Of a stretch of 64,000 nt of DNA, positions 43,824 through 52,425 are shown one piece after another (within the stretch, counting starts at the first letter, position 1; every line of letters starts with the position of its first letter). The DNA is from Ignavibacteriales bacterium (GTDB taxonomy: Bacteria > Bacteroidota > Ignavibacteria > Ignavibacteriales > Ignavibacteriaceae), in assembly GCA_016707585.1 (NCBI GenBank), contig JADJHL010000012.1:310001-374000 (forward strand), read 5' to 3'. Both the position numbers and the translations under genes were made by a program. A model generated the notes under the pieces. It did not search any database and had not been told where the DNA came from. It saw only the letters and a program-made list of their open reading frames with translations.

Positions 43824-45506
43824 TTAGTTTATTTCTTGCCCACCCAATTCTTCAATTATAATTTTTTCATAAGGATCCAGATTTTTTGAAGATTTTGCAG
43901 TTTTTTGATTTTTTTCTGCTTTTTCATTTTTTGGCTGGATTTGAGATTTAAAATCGGCCCCAAATCGAAGATTTATTTTCTTTCCAAAAAAATCCCGGGA
44001 TTTCTTATCAATATATTCCTGATGCAATTGAATTGAAGATTCCGTGTTTGGATCTGAAGATTCCAAATGAAGATTTATTCCATCAAAATTTATTGGTTTT
44101 ATGGTATTAAAAAGTGGAGTAAGCAAGAATGATTTTTCTTTGCAAACATCATCAACAAAACTTTGCCACTTTTGAGTTATAGTTTCTAAATTAAGATCAG
44201 ATTGAATACCTGAAAGCGATTCTTTAATCGGAGGAACAAAAGCCTCAACTTTTGGAGTTTCAACTTTTCGTTCAGTTCTTACCGGAGTTTTTTTTTCTGG
44301 AGTAACTTGTTTTGCTGGATATTCTATTGTTGATTTTTCTTTTGCAATATTTGATTCACTACTCTTAATTTCAACTGTCCCGGTTTCCAATCCGGAAATG
44401 ATTTCTGAAAGTGTTGCTGATTTTTCCAATCCAACAAGATTTGTAAGTGCAATTTCTATTTTAAGCTTTTGATTGTTTGAATATCTTAACTCTTGCTGAA
44501 GCTTACTTAAGTAATTTAAAATTCTTAGTAAATCACCTTTAGAAAAAGTTTGAATGTAGTTTGCATATTTAGTCCGATAAACTTCAGCAGTTTCTACAAG
44601 TTCAGTTCGCTCTGTTATGATTACCGAAAGAATATTTCTAAAGTGCTCAAGCAATCCATCAGTAAAATCAATAAAATCCCAACCGTTTTGATAAATCTTA
44701 TTTGTTGTTTGAAATACAATGTTAAAATCTTTTTCTAAAACCGCATCAGAAATTGTAAAGAATAAATCATCATCAATAAGATTTAACATTTTTGCTACAG
44801 TTTCGGAATCAATCTTTTCCCCGCAAAAAGATATTACCTGATCAAACAAACTTTGTGCATCCCGCAATGCACCATCAGCTTTTTTTGCAATTAGTGTAAG
44901 TGTTTTATCATCGATAGAAATATTTTCTTCTTTTGCTATGTTGCTCAGTGTTTTCTTTATCGTATCAAGTTGGATTCTTCTAAAATCAAATCTCTGGCAT
45001 CGAGAAATAATTGTAAGTGGAACTTTATGAATATCAGTTGTAGCAAAAACAAAAATTGTATGTGATGGTGGTTCTTCTAATGTTTTAAGGAATGCATTGA
45101 ACGATTCCTTTGTTAACATGTGAACTTCATCGATAATATAAATTTTGTACTTTCCTCGAGTTGGAGCATACTTTACAGATTCTCGAAGCGTTCTTATTTC
45201 ATCAATACCACGATTTGATGCGCCATCAATTTCAATAATATCCATCGTTTGAGAATCATTGATTGATTTGCACATTAAACATTCATTGCAAGGTTCAAAG
45301 TCTTTTGGATTTTCGCAGTTTAAAGCTTTTGCAAGAATTCTTGCGGTTGTTGTTTTACCAACTCCGCGAGGACCAGTAAAAATATATGCGTGTGCAATAC
45401 GATTACTTTTAATTGCATTTTTTAATGTTGCTGTAATGTGTTCCTGTCCAACAACATCTTCAAATTTTTGTGGGCGCCATTTTCTTGCTGTTACTTGATA
45501 TGCCAT
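43824..45506 (-). CDS. dnaX: DNA polymerase III subunit gamma/tau
   Basis: Clamp-loader ATPase of the replicase, 560 residues. Walker A GPRGVGKT is at 45-52, the zinc site uses Cys64, Cys73, Cys76 and Cys79, and the DEVHML and SRCQRFDFRR motifs (Walker B, SRC) follow. After about 370 a charged linker leads to a tau-specific C-terminal domain ending in EEL. The linker codes for EKKT at 404-407 through a run of nine A (44288-44296 as T on the plus strand), the sort of site used for slippage in Thermus dnaX. A shift of one base in either direction gives a stop within a few codons, yielding 408- or 411-residue gamma-like products. Its ribosome site lies in the end of the upstream msrC-like gene. 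Confidence 0.96.
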   Translation of the reverse strand: MAYQVTARKWRPQKFEDVVGQEHITATLKNAIKSNRIAHAYIFTGPRGVGKTTTARILAKALNCENPKDFEPCNECLMCKSINDSQTMDIIEIDGASNRGIDEIRTLRESVKYAPTRGKYKIYIIDEVHMLTKESFNAFLKTLEEPPSHTIFVFATTDIHKVPLTIISRCQRFDFRRIQLDTIKKTLSNIAKEENISIDDKTLTLIAKKADGALRDAQSLFDQVISFCGEKIDSETVAKMLNLIDDDLFFTISDAVLEKDFNIVFQTTNKIYQNGWDFIDFTDGLLEHFRNILSVIITERTELVETAEVYRTKYANYIQTFSKGDLLRILNYLSKLQQELRYSNNQKLKIEIALTNLVGLEKSATLSEIISGLETGTVEIKSSESNIAKEKSTIEYPAKQVTPEKKTPVRTERKVETPKVEAFVPPIKESLSGIQSDLNLETITQKWQSFVDDVCKEKSFLLTPLFNTIKPINFDGINLHLESSDPNTESSIQLHQEYIDKKSRDFFGKKINLRFGADFKSQIQPKNEKAEKNQKTAKSSKNLDPYEKIIIEELGGQEIN

Positions 45507-45511
45507 AAATC

Positions 45512-46000
45512 CTAAATAATTTCTTTGCTTAAATAATCTACTAATTCTTCAAGATATTTTTTATCTGTTTCATTGAAAGAATTATACTCTGTGCTATCTA
45601 AATCTAAAACACCAAAAAGCTTATCTTGTTTGATAATCGGAACAACAATTTCTGATCTCGATTCAACATCACAAGCAATATGTCCGGGAAATTTATCTAC
45701 ATCGGGCACAATAATCGTTTCTAATTTTTGTGCAGCTGTTCCGCAAACTCCAGACCCAATTTTAATTTGTGTACAAGCAACTTTACCTTGAAAAGGACCA
45801 AGATAAAGTTTTGTTCCATCATAAAGATAAAATCCAACCCAGCTAATTTTGTTAAATGTTTGTTTTAATGCTGCTGTAAAATTAGAAAGATTAGTAATTA
45901 AATTATCTTCTTTCACTAAAAGATTTTTAATTTGCTTAACCAGCAAAATGTATTGTTCATCAAGAGTTGCGGTTTTATCTACAAAAATCGATTCAGACAT
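45512..46000 (-). CDS. msrC: Free methionine-(R)-sulfoxide reductase (GAF domain)
   Basis: Reduces free methionine R-sulfoxide. The 162-residue GAF protein has the catalytic and resolving cysteines at Cys76 (VACTQIK), Cys86 (GSGVCGTAA) and Cys110 (GHIACDVESRSEIVVP), with the 10- and 24-residue spacing of E. coli fRMsr (Cys84, Cys94, Cys118). ATG 46000 overlaps the lon stop by one base (TAATG) and it ends 5 bp before dnaX. The operon lon-fRMsr-dnaX ties oxidised-methionine repair to protein turnover, though co-transcription is only inferred from spacing. Confidence 0.92.
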   Translation of the reverse strand: MSESIFVDKTATLDEQYILLVKQIKNLLVKEDNLITNLSNFTAALKQTFNKISWVGFYLYDGTKLYLGPFQGKVACTQIKIGSGVCGTAAQKLETIIVPDVDKFPGHIACDVESRSEIVVPIIKQDKLFGVLDLDSTEYNSFNETDKKYLEELVDYLSKEII

Positions 46001-48441
46001 TACTTTTTCTTTTTTTGTTTCACAGATTTTTTTACAACAACTGTCTTTTTAGTTTTCATATCAGGAAAAACATAAGGTATTGCTTCTTCCAACTTTGCAA
46101 TTGGAATTATCTTTAATCCTTCTTTAACTTTTTCTGGAATTTCCTTTAAATCGATTTCGTTGTCTTTAGGAATCAATATTGTTTTAATATCATTACGTTT
46201 TGCCGCAAGAAGTTTTTCATTCAATCCGCCAATGGCAAGAAGTGAACCAGTAAGCGTTATTTCACCGGTCATTGCAATGTTGTTTGAAGCAGGTTTGCCG
46301 CTTATAACAGAAAGCATAGCCATTGCCATTGTAATTCCTGCACTAGGTCCATCTTTCGGAATTGCGCCTTCTGGCAAGTGAATGTGAATTTCTTTTCCTT
46401 TAAAGAAATCAGGATTCAATCCAAGTTGCTTAGCTTTAGATCGTAAATAACTTAAACCTGCGTGTGCAGATTCTTTCATTACATTTCCAAGCTGACCTGT
46501 AAGAGTCAACTTTCCACCACCATTCATCATCGTAACATCAACTGATAAAATTTCGCCGCCAACACTCGTCCATGCTAAACCTGTAACACTTCCAATCTTG
46601 TTCATCTTGTTGTGTCTGTGCGATCTAAATCTTGGAGTCTTTAAATAGTCTTCAATCTTTAACTCATCAATAAAAAATTTATTTGATTTTGTTTTCTTAC
46701 CGTTATTTGATTCTTTAAGTACAATATCTCTTGCAATTTTTCTGCAGACAGTCGCAAGTTCTCTTTCAAGATTTCTAACTCCAGCCTCACGAGTATATTC
46801 TGTAATTACTTTTTTAATTGAATCATCAGGAATTGTTACATTTTTATTTTCAATTCCGTGTGCTATCAATTGCTTTGGAAGTATATGACGTTTTGCAATT
46901 TCAAGTTTATCATACTCAAGATAACCAGGCAGTTCAATTATTTCCATTCTATCCTGCAAAGGAAGTGGAATATTATATCGTACATTCGCTGTTGTGATAA
47001 ACATGACCTGGCTTAAATCATAATCAACTTCAACATAATGGTCATTAAAAGCATTGTTTTGTTCAGGATCTAAAACTTCCAACATTGCTGATGAAGGATC
47101 ACCACGGAAATCCATACTCATTTTATCAATCTCATCTAAAAGTATAACCGGATTTATCGATCCAGCTTTCTTCATAGATTGAATGATTTTACCTGGCATT
47201 GAACCAATATAAGTTTTACGATGACCACGAATTTCAGCTTCATCACGCACTCCGCCTAAACTAATACGCACAAAATTTCTACCAAGTGCACGAGCGATTG
47301 ATTTTCCTAAAGAAGTTTTGCCAACTCCGGGAGGTCCAACAAAACATAAAATTTGTCCTTTCATATGCTGAACTAGATTTAATACAGCAATGTGTTCAAT
47401 AATTCTTTCTTTAGGTTTTTCTAATCCAAAATGATCTTCATCTAAAATCTTTTGTACGTGTTTTATATTCAAATTATCTTTTGTACGATTCGACCATGGA
47501 ATATCAACAAGCCAATCAAGATAATTTCTTATCACTGTTGATTCAGGTGACATTGGCGGAGTTTTTCTAAGCTTGTTAAATTCTTCAAGAGCTTTAGTCT
47601 CAACATCCTTCGGCATTTTGCACTGAATAATCTTTTCACGAATCTTTGCAAACTCTGGAGATGAATCTTCATCTTCACCAAGTTCATCCTGCAATATTTT
47701 TATTTGTTCTTGTATGATAAACTTGCGCTGTGTCTTTGCAATATTTTCCTGAACTTTATTATCAATCTCTTTTTCAATTTTTAGTATATCAATTTCGGAA
47801 TTAAGAACTTTTATTACTTCATAATATTGTTCTTTAAGTAGATACTTAGAAAGAATTGCCTGTTTAACTTCTATTGATTGGTTGATATTTGCGGCAGCAT
47901 AAAAAACTTTTCTATCTGGTTCCTCAATGTTATCAAATGCTGCAATTGTTTCGTTAGGAACGTTACGGCTAATCTTTACATAATCTTTAAACAGTTGAGA
48001 CATTTGTCTAACAAGCGCATTTGTTTCGTGATCGTTTGGAGTTTCAGGAATTATCACTTCAATCTTTGCTTCAAAAAATTCTTTTCGATTTGTAAACTCA
48101 ACTATTCTTGCTTGTAAAAGTCCATCTACCAAAATCTTTAGTAAGCCATTTGGAAGTTTTAATATCTGTACAATTTTAGCGATCGTTCCTTCAGGATAAA
48201 TATCTGCCGAGGATGGATCTTCTATACTTGATTTTTTTTGTGTGGATAAAAAAATGTATTTAGTATTATCAACTGCAAAATTTGCTGCGTTTATTGATTG
48301 TTCGCGTCCAACAAGAACTGGAAAAATCATATATGGAAAAATTACAATATCTCTTAGTGGAAGTATTGGCAGAACACCAGGAATTTCATCAACTAAATTA
48401 TTTTCTTTAGGAACTTTTGTTATCTCAGATTTATCGCTCAA
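46000..48441 (-). CDS. lon: ATP-dependent protease La (Lon)
   Basis: An 813-residue AAA+ protease that degrades misfolded and regulatory proteins. Order: N-terminal LAN domain (about 25-225), a coiled-coil linker, the ATPase with Walker A GPPGVGKT (369-376), and the protease domain with the Ser700 (KDGPSAG) and Lys743 (GGLNEKL) dyad. The C-terminus is a Lys-rich tail. Translation starts at TTG 48441 with GGAGAG 5 nt upstream. The promoter TTG-N20-TATATTTG is upstream. Followed by the fRMsr gene with overlapping stop and start. Confidence 0.96.
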   Translation of the reverse strand: MSDKSEITKVPKENNLVDEIPGVLPILPLRDIVIFPYMIFPVLVGREQSINAANFAVDNTKYIFLSTQKKSSIEDPSSADIYPEGTIAKIVQILKLPNGLLKILVDGLLQARIVEFTNRKEFFEAKIEVIIPETPNDHETNALVRQMSQLFKDYVKISRNVPNETIAAFDNIEEPDRKVFYAAANINQSIEVKQAILSKYLLKEQYYEVIKVLNSEIDILKIEKEIDNKVQENIAKTQRKFIIQEQIKILQDELGEDEDSSPEFAKIREKIIQCKMPKDVETKALEEFNKLRKTPPMSPESTVIRNYLDWLVDIPWSNRTKDNLNIKHVQKILDEDHFGLEKPKERIIEHIAVLNLVQHMKGQILCFVGPPGVGKTSLGKSIARALGRNFVRISLGGVRDEAEIRGHRKTYIGSMPGKIIQSMKKAGSINPVILLDEIDKMSMDFRGDPSSAMLEVLDPEQNNAFNDHYVEVDYDLSQVMFITTANVRYNIPLPLQDRMEIIELPGYLEYDKLEIAKRHILPKQLIAHGIENKNVTIPDDSIKKVITEYTREAGVRNLERELATVCRKIARDIVLKESNNGKKTKSNKFFIDELKIEDYLKTPRFRSHRHNKMNKIGSVTGLAWTSVGGEILSVDVTMMNGGGKLTLTGQLGNVMKESAHAGLSYLRSKAKQLGLNPDFFKGKEIHIHLPEGAIPKDGPSAGITMAMAMLSVISGKPASNNIAMTGEITLTGSLLAIGGLNEKLLAAKRNDIKTILIPKDNEIDLKEIPEKVKEGLKIIPIAKLEEAIPYVFPDMKTKKTVVVKKSVKQKKKK

Positions 48442-48472
48442 TTTCTCTCCTTAGTTTCATCATTTTTGTGCC

Positions 48473-48503
48473 CAAATATACCCAAATTGAAATGTGCTAA
48501 CAA
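48473..48503 (-). promoter_or_regulatory. Bacteroidota-type promoter of lon
   Basis: On the minus strand TTG (48503-48501), 20 nt gap, TATATTTG (48480-48473). A leader of about 25 nt with AGGAG follows. Confidence 0.55.
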
Positions 48504-48545
48504 GGAATGGAAAATGCACAATTTAGCGTTGTGATTTGAGGTCGC

Positions 48546-48553
48546 TATATTTG
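48546..48553 (+). promoter_or_regulatory. Candidate -7 box TATATTTG for the inositol-monophosphatase gene
   Basis: Exact TAnnTTTG match 20 bp before the ATG; TTTA lies 20 nt upstream as a weak partner. Divergent from the lon promoter, with 65 bp between the two -7 boxes. Confidence 0.45.
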
Positions 48554-48573
48554 CAAAAACAAAATAAACATTT

Positions 48574-49338
48574 ATGATTAAAGACATTTTAGAAATAGCC
48601 GGAATAGCCGGTGAAATAATTCGCGAAGGATTTGGGAAGAATTTTCAAATCGAATATAAAACCAATGAAAAAAATCTTGTTACAGAAATTGATAAGAAAT
48701 CTGAAAAAGCAATTATGGATTTCATATCTAAAAAATATACTACACACAATATTTTAACTGAGGAATCCGGTGAGCACAAAAAAAACTCAGATTATTTGTG
48801 GGTTATTGATCCGATAGATGGCACAACAAATTTTGCACATGGTTTGCCAATTTTTTCTGTTTCAATTGGTGTGATGAAAAAAAATGAAATAATTGCCGGA
48901 GTTGTTTACGATGTTATGCAAAATATTTTTTACTCAACTGAAAAGGGAAGCGGAGCTTTTGCAAACAATAAAAAAATTAATGTTAGTAATAACAATAAAA
49001 TTGGATTGGGAGTTTTAGCAACTGGATTTCCATACAATGTTGCGGATAATCCAAATAATGCTTTTGAAAGATTTGAATCTCTAACCAAGCAAGCAAGAGC
49101 AGTTCGTAGATTAGGTTCTGCTGCAATAGATTTTTGTTATGTTGCTTGCGGAGTTTTTGATGGTTTCTGGGAAGTTGCACTTCATCCGTGGGATTTATGT
49201 GCAGGTAAATTATTAGTTGAAGAAGCTGGCGGAATTGTAACAGATTTTGCAGGAAATGAAATTGATATTTTCACTCCACAAATTTTAGCAAGTAATAAAA
49301 AAATCCATCAACAAATGATTGATGGATTAAAGATATAA
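48574..49338 (+). CDS. suhB: Inositol-monophosphatase family protein (SuhB-like)
   Basis: A 254-residue Mg-dependent phosphatase. Metal ligands are in LTEESG (Glu64) and WVIDPIDGTTNFAHG (Asp79, Asp82); the substrate-binding motif HPWDLCAGKLLVEEAGG is near residue 207. Members hydrolyse inositol phosphates, fructose-1,6-bisphosphate or related compounds; in E. coli SuhB also joins rRNA antitermination, which is not testable here. The start at ATG 48574 has no visible Shine-Dalgarno. Gene name given by similarity to the family; substrate not certain. Confidence 0.9.
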   Translation: MIKDILEIAGIAGEIIREGFGKNFQIEYKTNEKNLVTEIDKKSEKAIMDFISKKYTTHNILTEESGEHKKNSDYLWVIDPIDGTTNFAHGLPIFSVSIGVMKKNEIIAGVVYDVMQNIFYSTEKGSGAFANNKKINVSNNNKIGLGVLATGFPYNVADNPNNAFERFESLTKQARAVRRLGSAAIDFCYVACGVFDGFWEVALHPWDLCAGKLLVEEAGGIVTDFAGNEIDIFTPQILASNKKIHQQMIDGLKI

Positions 49339-49430
49339 ACTGCAAAGTCATTGCAAGCGAGTCTTTAAGTGAAGCAATCTGTGTAATAAAAATTTATTTA
49401 ATGTCACACTTCGATTTCGCTCAGTATAAC
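49339..49430. repeat. Two degenerate REP-like units
   Basis: The unit at 49347-49382 (CATTGCAAGCGAG then GAAGCAATCT) and the unit at 49402-49430 (CTTCGATTTCGCTCAG) resemble short repeats that recur in many bacterial intergenic regions. Recognised by eye; no second copy of either is in this window. The region has no gene. Confidence 0.45.
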
Positions 49431-49949
49431 TCAAGGTAGCAACTCAATCTTTGTACTGTCATCAACAGCATTCCAGATTTCCTCAATATCAATATTGTCC
49501 ACTGCTACACATCCATCAGTCCAATCTTTTTTATCATAGATAAACGGTAGCCAACCGAGATAATTTGGTTTACCGTGAATCATTATATCTCCACCAGCAG
49601 AGTATCCATTGCTATCTGCTCGTATTAAATCATTATTATCTGGATATGATATATGAATTGAAAGATGATAATCACTTTCGGGATTTCTGTAATCTAAAAT
49701 ATATTTTCCTTCAGGAGTTTTAGAATCACCTTCACGTTGTTTAGATCCGACTGGATTTTTCCCAAGCCCAATATCATAACTTCTTACTATCGAACTATTT
49801 TAAATTAGGAAAAGTTTTCGTTCAGATTTTTTAACTAAAACCTTATCTGCTTTTGGAAGTTTTTCTGCAAGTAATGCAGGAATGTATTGATCAATTGAAA
49901 AAAGGATTGCTGCTAAAACAACTAATCCTAAAAATATTTTTAATAGCAT
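49431..49949 (-). pseudogene. L,D-transpeptidase (YkuD family) with internal stop codon
   Basis: Reading the minus strand from ATG 49949 gives a signal/anchor helix (MLLKIFLGLVVLAAILFSI), then KADKVLVKKSERKLFLI, a TAA stop at codon 50 (49802-49800), then NSSIVRSYDIGLGKNPVGSK in the same frame. The rest contains the YkuD catalytic site: MIHGKPNYLGW with the His, and WTDGCVAV with the Cys, ending at TGA 49433-49431. Read through, it would be 172 residues, a normal size for small YafK/ErfK-like enzymes that cross-link peptidoglycan. A single AAA-to-TAA change would explain the stop. The coding region is otherwise intact, so the loss is recent, or the base is an error. Confidence 0.82.
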
Positions 49950-50119
49950 TTTATAAATTTATTTTCGCAATTAATTGCCACGACTTTTAAGTCGTGGTTT
50001 AGTTATAAAAAAATATAAAATGACTTTAGCCAAATTTATAAAGAATATATGTGGCTAAAGCCAAAAAGTTATAAGTATGTAACCACGAGCTAAAGCTCGT
50101 GGCAATAGATTTTTATTTT
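49950..50119. other. Intergenic region holding a nested inverted repeat
   Basis: Most of this 170-bp stretch is the element at 49974-50106; no gene is seen. Confidence 0.6.
49974..50106. repeat. Nested REPIN-like inverted-repeat element
   Basis: Outer units begin ATTGCCACGA and end TCGTGGCAAT, each with an internal palindrome (CACGACTTTTAAGTCGTG on the left, CCACGAGCTAAAGCTCGTGG on the right). Between them lies a second inverted pair with GACTTTAGCCA and TGGCTAAAGCC. The 133-bp element fills the space before the end of the acyl-CoA synthetase gene and could act as a terminator or mRNA-stabilising structure. Confidence 0.7.
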
Positions 50120-51958
50120 CTAATTTATCGGAACAGATTTATCTAAACTCTGGTACATCTGTTCAATCAAATCTTTATAACGCTCTTCAACAAATTTTCG
50201 CTTTACACTTAATTTTGGAGTAATCTCACCGGATTCAATTGTAAATGGTCTATCGAGTAAAACAAATTTTCTAACTCGTTCATAGTTCGCAAGTTTTTTC
50301 TGGAACTGATCCATTTCTTTATCAAGCATTTTATAAATCTCTTCATCACGAACCAAATCTTCAACTTTATCATATGGAATTTTTCTAGCATCAGCATATT
50401 CTTTTACAGCCTCAAAATCAGGAACGATTAACGCCGTTAAAAACATTCTTCTATCGCCGATCAAAACAAACTGATCTATGTACTTACTTGCTAAGAACAT
50501 TGATTCTATTGGATTTGGTGCAATATATTTTCCTGCAGAAGTTTTAAATAAATGTTTCTTTCTATCAGTAATCAACAAAAATCCATCAGCATCAAACACA
50601 CCGATATCACCTGTGTAAAGCCATCCATCTTTAACTGTTGCTTCAGTTTCTTTTTTGTTTTTGTAATAACCTTGCATAATGTTAGGACCTTTTGCAAGTA
50701 TTTCTCCATCTGAAGCAATTTTAACTTCAACTCCAGGAAAAGGTTTTCCGACAGATCCGAATTTGTAATCATCAACTCTGTTTGCAGAAATTACCGGTGA
50801 TGATTCTGTTAATCCATAACCTTCAACAATGATAATTCCGATAGCTTCAAAAAATTCTCCAAGCGCTCTTGGTAAAGCTGCACCACCGGAAATAAAGAAT
50901 CGTAAATTTCCTCCGGTTTTTTCTTGTAGCTTTTTATAAACAAGTTTATCTGCAAGTTTATATTGCAAAGAAAGCGTTAAAGGAATTTTACCTTTCTTCT
51001 GTGCTTCTTTATATCGTTTACCTGCATCCATTGCCCAATAAAATATTTTTTGTTTTTTCTCAGGTTGTGATTCAACATTCTTAATAATCTTACTATGAAT
51101 TCTCTCAAACAATCTTGGAACAGTTGTCATAATTGTTGGTTTTATCTCAACAAGATTTTGTGCAACCGTCTCTATACTTTCTGCATAACAAACTGTACAC
51201 TTTGCTGAAAACGCAGTATAGTATCCTGCCATTCTTTCAAAGATATGACAGAGAGGTAAGAAAGATAAGAAAACATCTGTGCTTCCAATAGGAAAACAAT
51301 CAAGTGCTGCCTGAACATTTGATAAAATATTATCATGAGTTAATACAACACCTTTTGGTTCGCCTGTTGTACCTGATGTATAAATAATTGTGCAAACATC
51401 ATCAGGTTTTATGTTTGTAAGATTATCTTTTAATAAAGATGAATGCGATTTGCTGTAAGTTTTTCCCAACTCCTGAACTTTTGTAAAAGTCATCAAGTCT
51501 TTATTCTTATCATCAAAATCTTTTTCATTTAGTAAAATGATAAATTTTAAATACTTACATTTATCTCTAACTTTCATTACTTTGTTTAACTGGAATTTTG
51601 TAGAAACAATTATTCCTTTTGATTCCGAGTTATTTAAAATAAACTCAACAGATTCCGATGTAAGCGATGGATAAAGCGGAACATCGATTGCACCTAAACT
51701 TAAAATTGCCATATCGCTGTAAACCCACTCAGGTCGGTTTTCTGAAATGATAGCAATCTTATCATCTTTTTTTATTCCCAGCGATGCAAGACCAAAAGCA
51801 AACGAATCTGTTTCTTCTTTAAATTGATCATACGTAATCCCAACATATTTTCCGTTAACCTTATGTTTGATAACATAATTATTAGTTTCTTTGCTGTACT
51901 CTTCGGTAAGATGCTGATAAAGACGGGGGACTGTGGTCAAGAAATTTAAATGAGCCAT
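50120..51958 (-). CDS. fadD: Long-chain fatty acid-CoA ligase (AMP-forming)
   Basis: Activates fatty acids to acyl-CoA. The 612-residue protein has the adenylation motif YTSGTTGEPKGVVLTHDN, the VEGYGLTESSP motif (A5) and YTGDIGVFDADGFLLITDRKKHLFKTSAGKYIAPNPIE (A7-A8 and hinge), plus the C-terminal Lys-containing domain (LSVKRKFV). ATG 51958 (MAHLNFLTT) is preceded by AGGAGAGAGG at the right place; a longer frame to 52084 adds unrelated residues. It resembles the FAA1-like long-chain synthetases (COG1022). It stands alone, flanked by repeat-rich intergenic DNA on both sides. The symbol is a family label. Confidence 0.9.
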   Translation of the reverse strand: MAHLNFLTTVPRLYQHLTEEYSKETNNYVIKHKVNGKYVGITYDQFKEETDSFAFGLASLGIKKDDKIAIISENRPEWVYSDMAILSLGAIDVPLYPSLTSESVEFILNNSESKGIIVSTKFQLNKVMKVRDKCKYLKFIILLNEKDFDDKNKDLMTFTKVQELGKTYSKSHSSLLKDNLTNIKPDDVCTIIYTSGTTGEPKGVVLTHDNILSNVQAALDCFPIGSTDVFLSFLPLCHIFERMAGYYTAFSAKCTVCYAESIETVAQNLVEIKPTIMTTVPRLFERIHSKIIKNVESQPEKKQKIFYWAMDAGKRYKEAQKKGKIPLTLSLQYKLADKLVYKKLQEKTGGNLRFFISGGAALPRALGEFFEAIGIIIVEGYGLTESSPVISANRVDDYKFGSVGKPFPGVEVKIASDGEILAKGPNIMQGYYKNKKETEATVKDGWLYTGDIGVFDADGFLLITDRKKHLFKTSAGKYIAPNPIESMFLASKYIDQFVLIGDRRMFLTALIVPDFEAVKEYADARKIPYDKVEDLVRDEEIYKMLDKEMDQFQKKLANYERVRKFVLLDRPFTIESGEITPKLSVKRKFVEERYKDLIEQMYQSLDKSVPIN

Positions 51959-52149
51959 TTTTTTTCCTCTCTCCTTTAAGTGCTGGATTTCTTCCCCTGA
52001 AAACCAATTTAGTTTAAGATAGCTACATCTTTTACCAACTGACAATAATGCCGTTAAAATTGATAAACATTTTCTTGTCAGCAAATAATATTAACAACAA
52101 AATAATATCAAAAAGCTTAATTGCAAAAAGGAAAATGCTATTAATGTAG

Positions 52150-52171
52150 GGATCGATCTCCCGATCGATCC
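52150..52171. repeat. Perfect 9-bp-stem palindrome
   Basis: Arms GGATCGATC and GATCGATCC with TCCC loop; unrelated in sequence to the neighbouring CTAAAG elements. Confidence 0.7.
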
Positions 52172-52180
52172 GAAGTAGAT

Positions 52181-52335
52181 GTGGCTGAAGCCGATAATTA
52201 TTCGATAATCTTTTCAGTTGACTAAAGTCAACTGCAATAAATAAGAATTGATAAATAATTGGAACAAAAATTATCTATTGCAGTCAGCTTTAGCTGACTG
52301 AATAAAGTGAAAATAATATGAATGGCTTTAGCCAC
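52181..52335. repeat. Nested inverted repeat with inner REPIN-like copy
   Basis: Outer arms GTGGCTGAAGCC (52181-52192) and GGCTTTAGCCAC (52324-52335) enclose the 86-bp element at 52215-52300. The architecture is like that at 49974-50106, which also has an inner and an outer pair. Confidence 0.65.
52215..52300. repeat. 86-bp REPIN-like element, copy 2
   Basis: Same length and layout as the element at 27094-27179, with six differences counted by eye. The right unit is a cleaner palindrome here (CAGTCAGCTTTAGCTGACTG). Confidence 0.75.
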
Positions 52336-52425
52336 GTTAAATTTTCTTGCTTTTCACCTCTCGCTTCTCGCATAATTTCTTTTTAAGTTTCTACTAGCAA
52401 AAATCTCTATTGGGATAAGACCTAA

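Larger units (their letters stand above)
51959..52425. other. Intergenic region with stacked palindromic repeats
   Basis: About 470 bp with no gene. It contains the hairpin at 52150-52171 and the nested repeat at 52181-52335, which encloses an 86-bp REPIN-like copy. The part from 51959 to 52140 shows only the ribosome site of the synthetase gene and AT-rich sequence. Confidence 0.65.

Noticed and set aside
51959..52084. Longer N-terminus for the acyl-CoA synthetase
   Set aside because: A good ribosome site stands directly before ATG 51958, and the extra 42 residues do not resemble the family.
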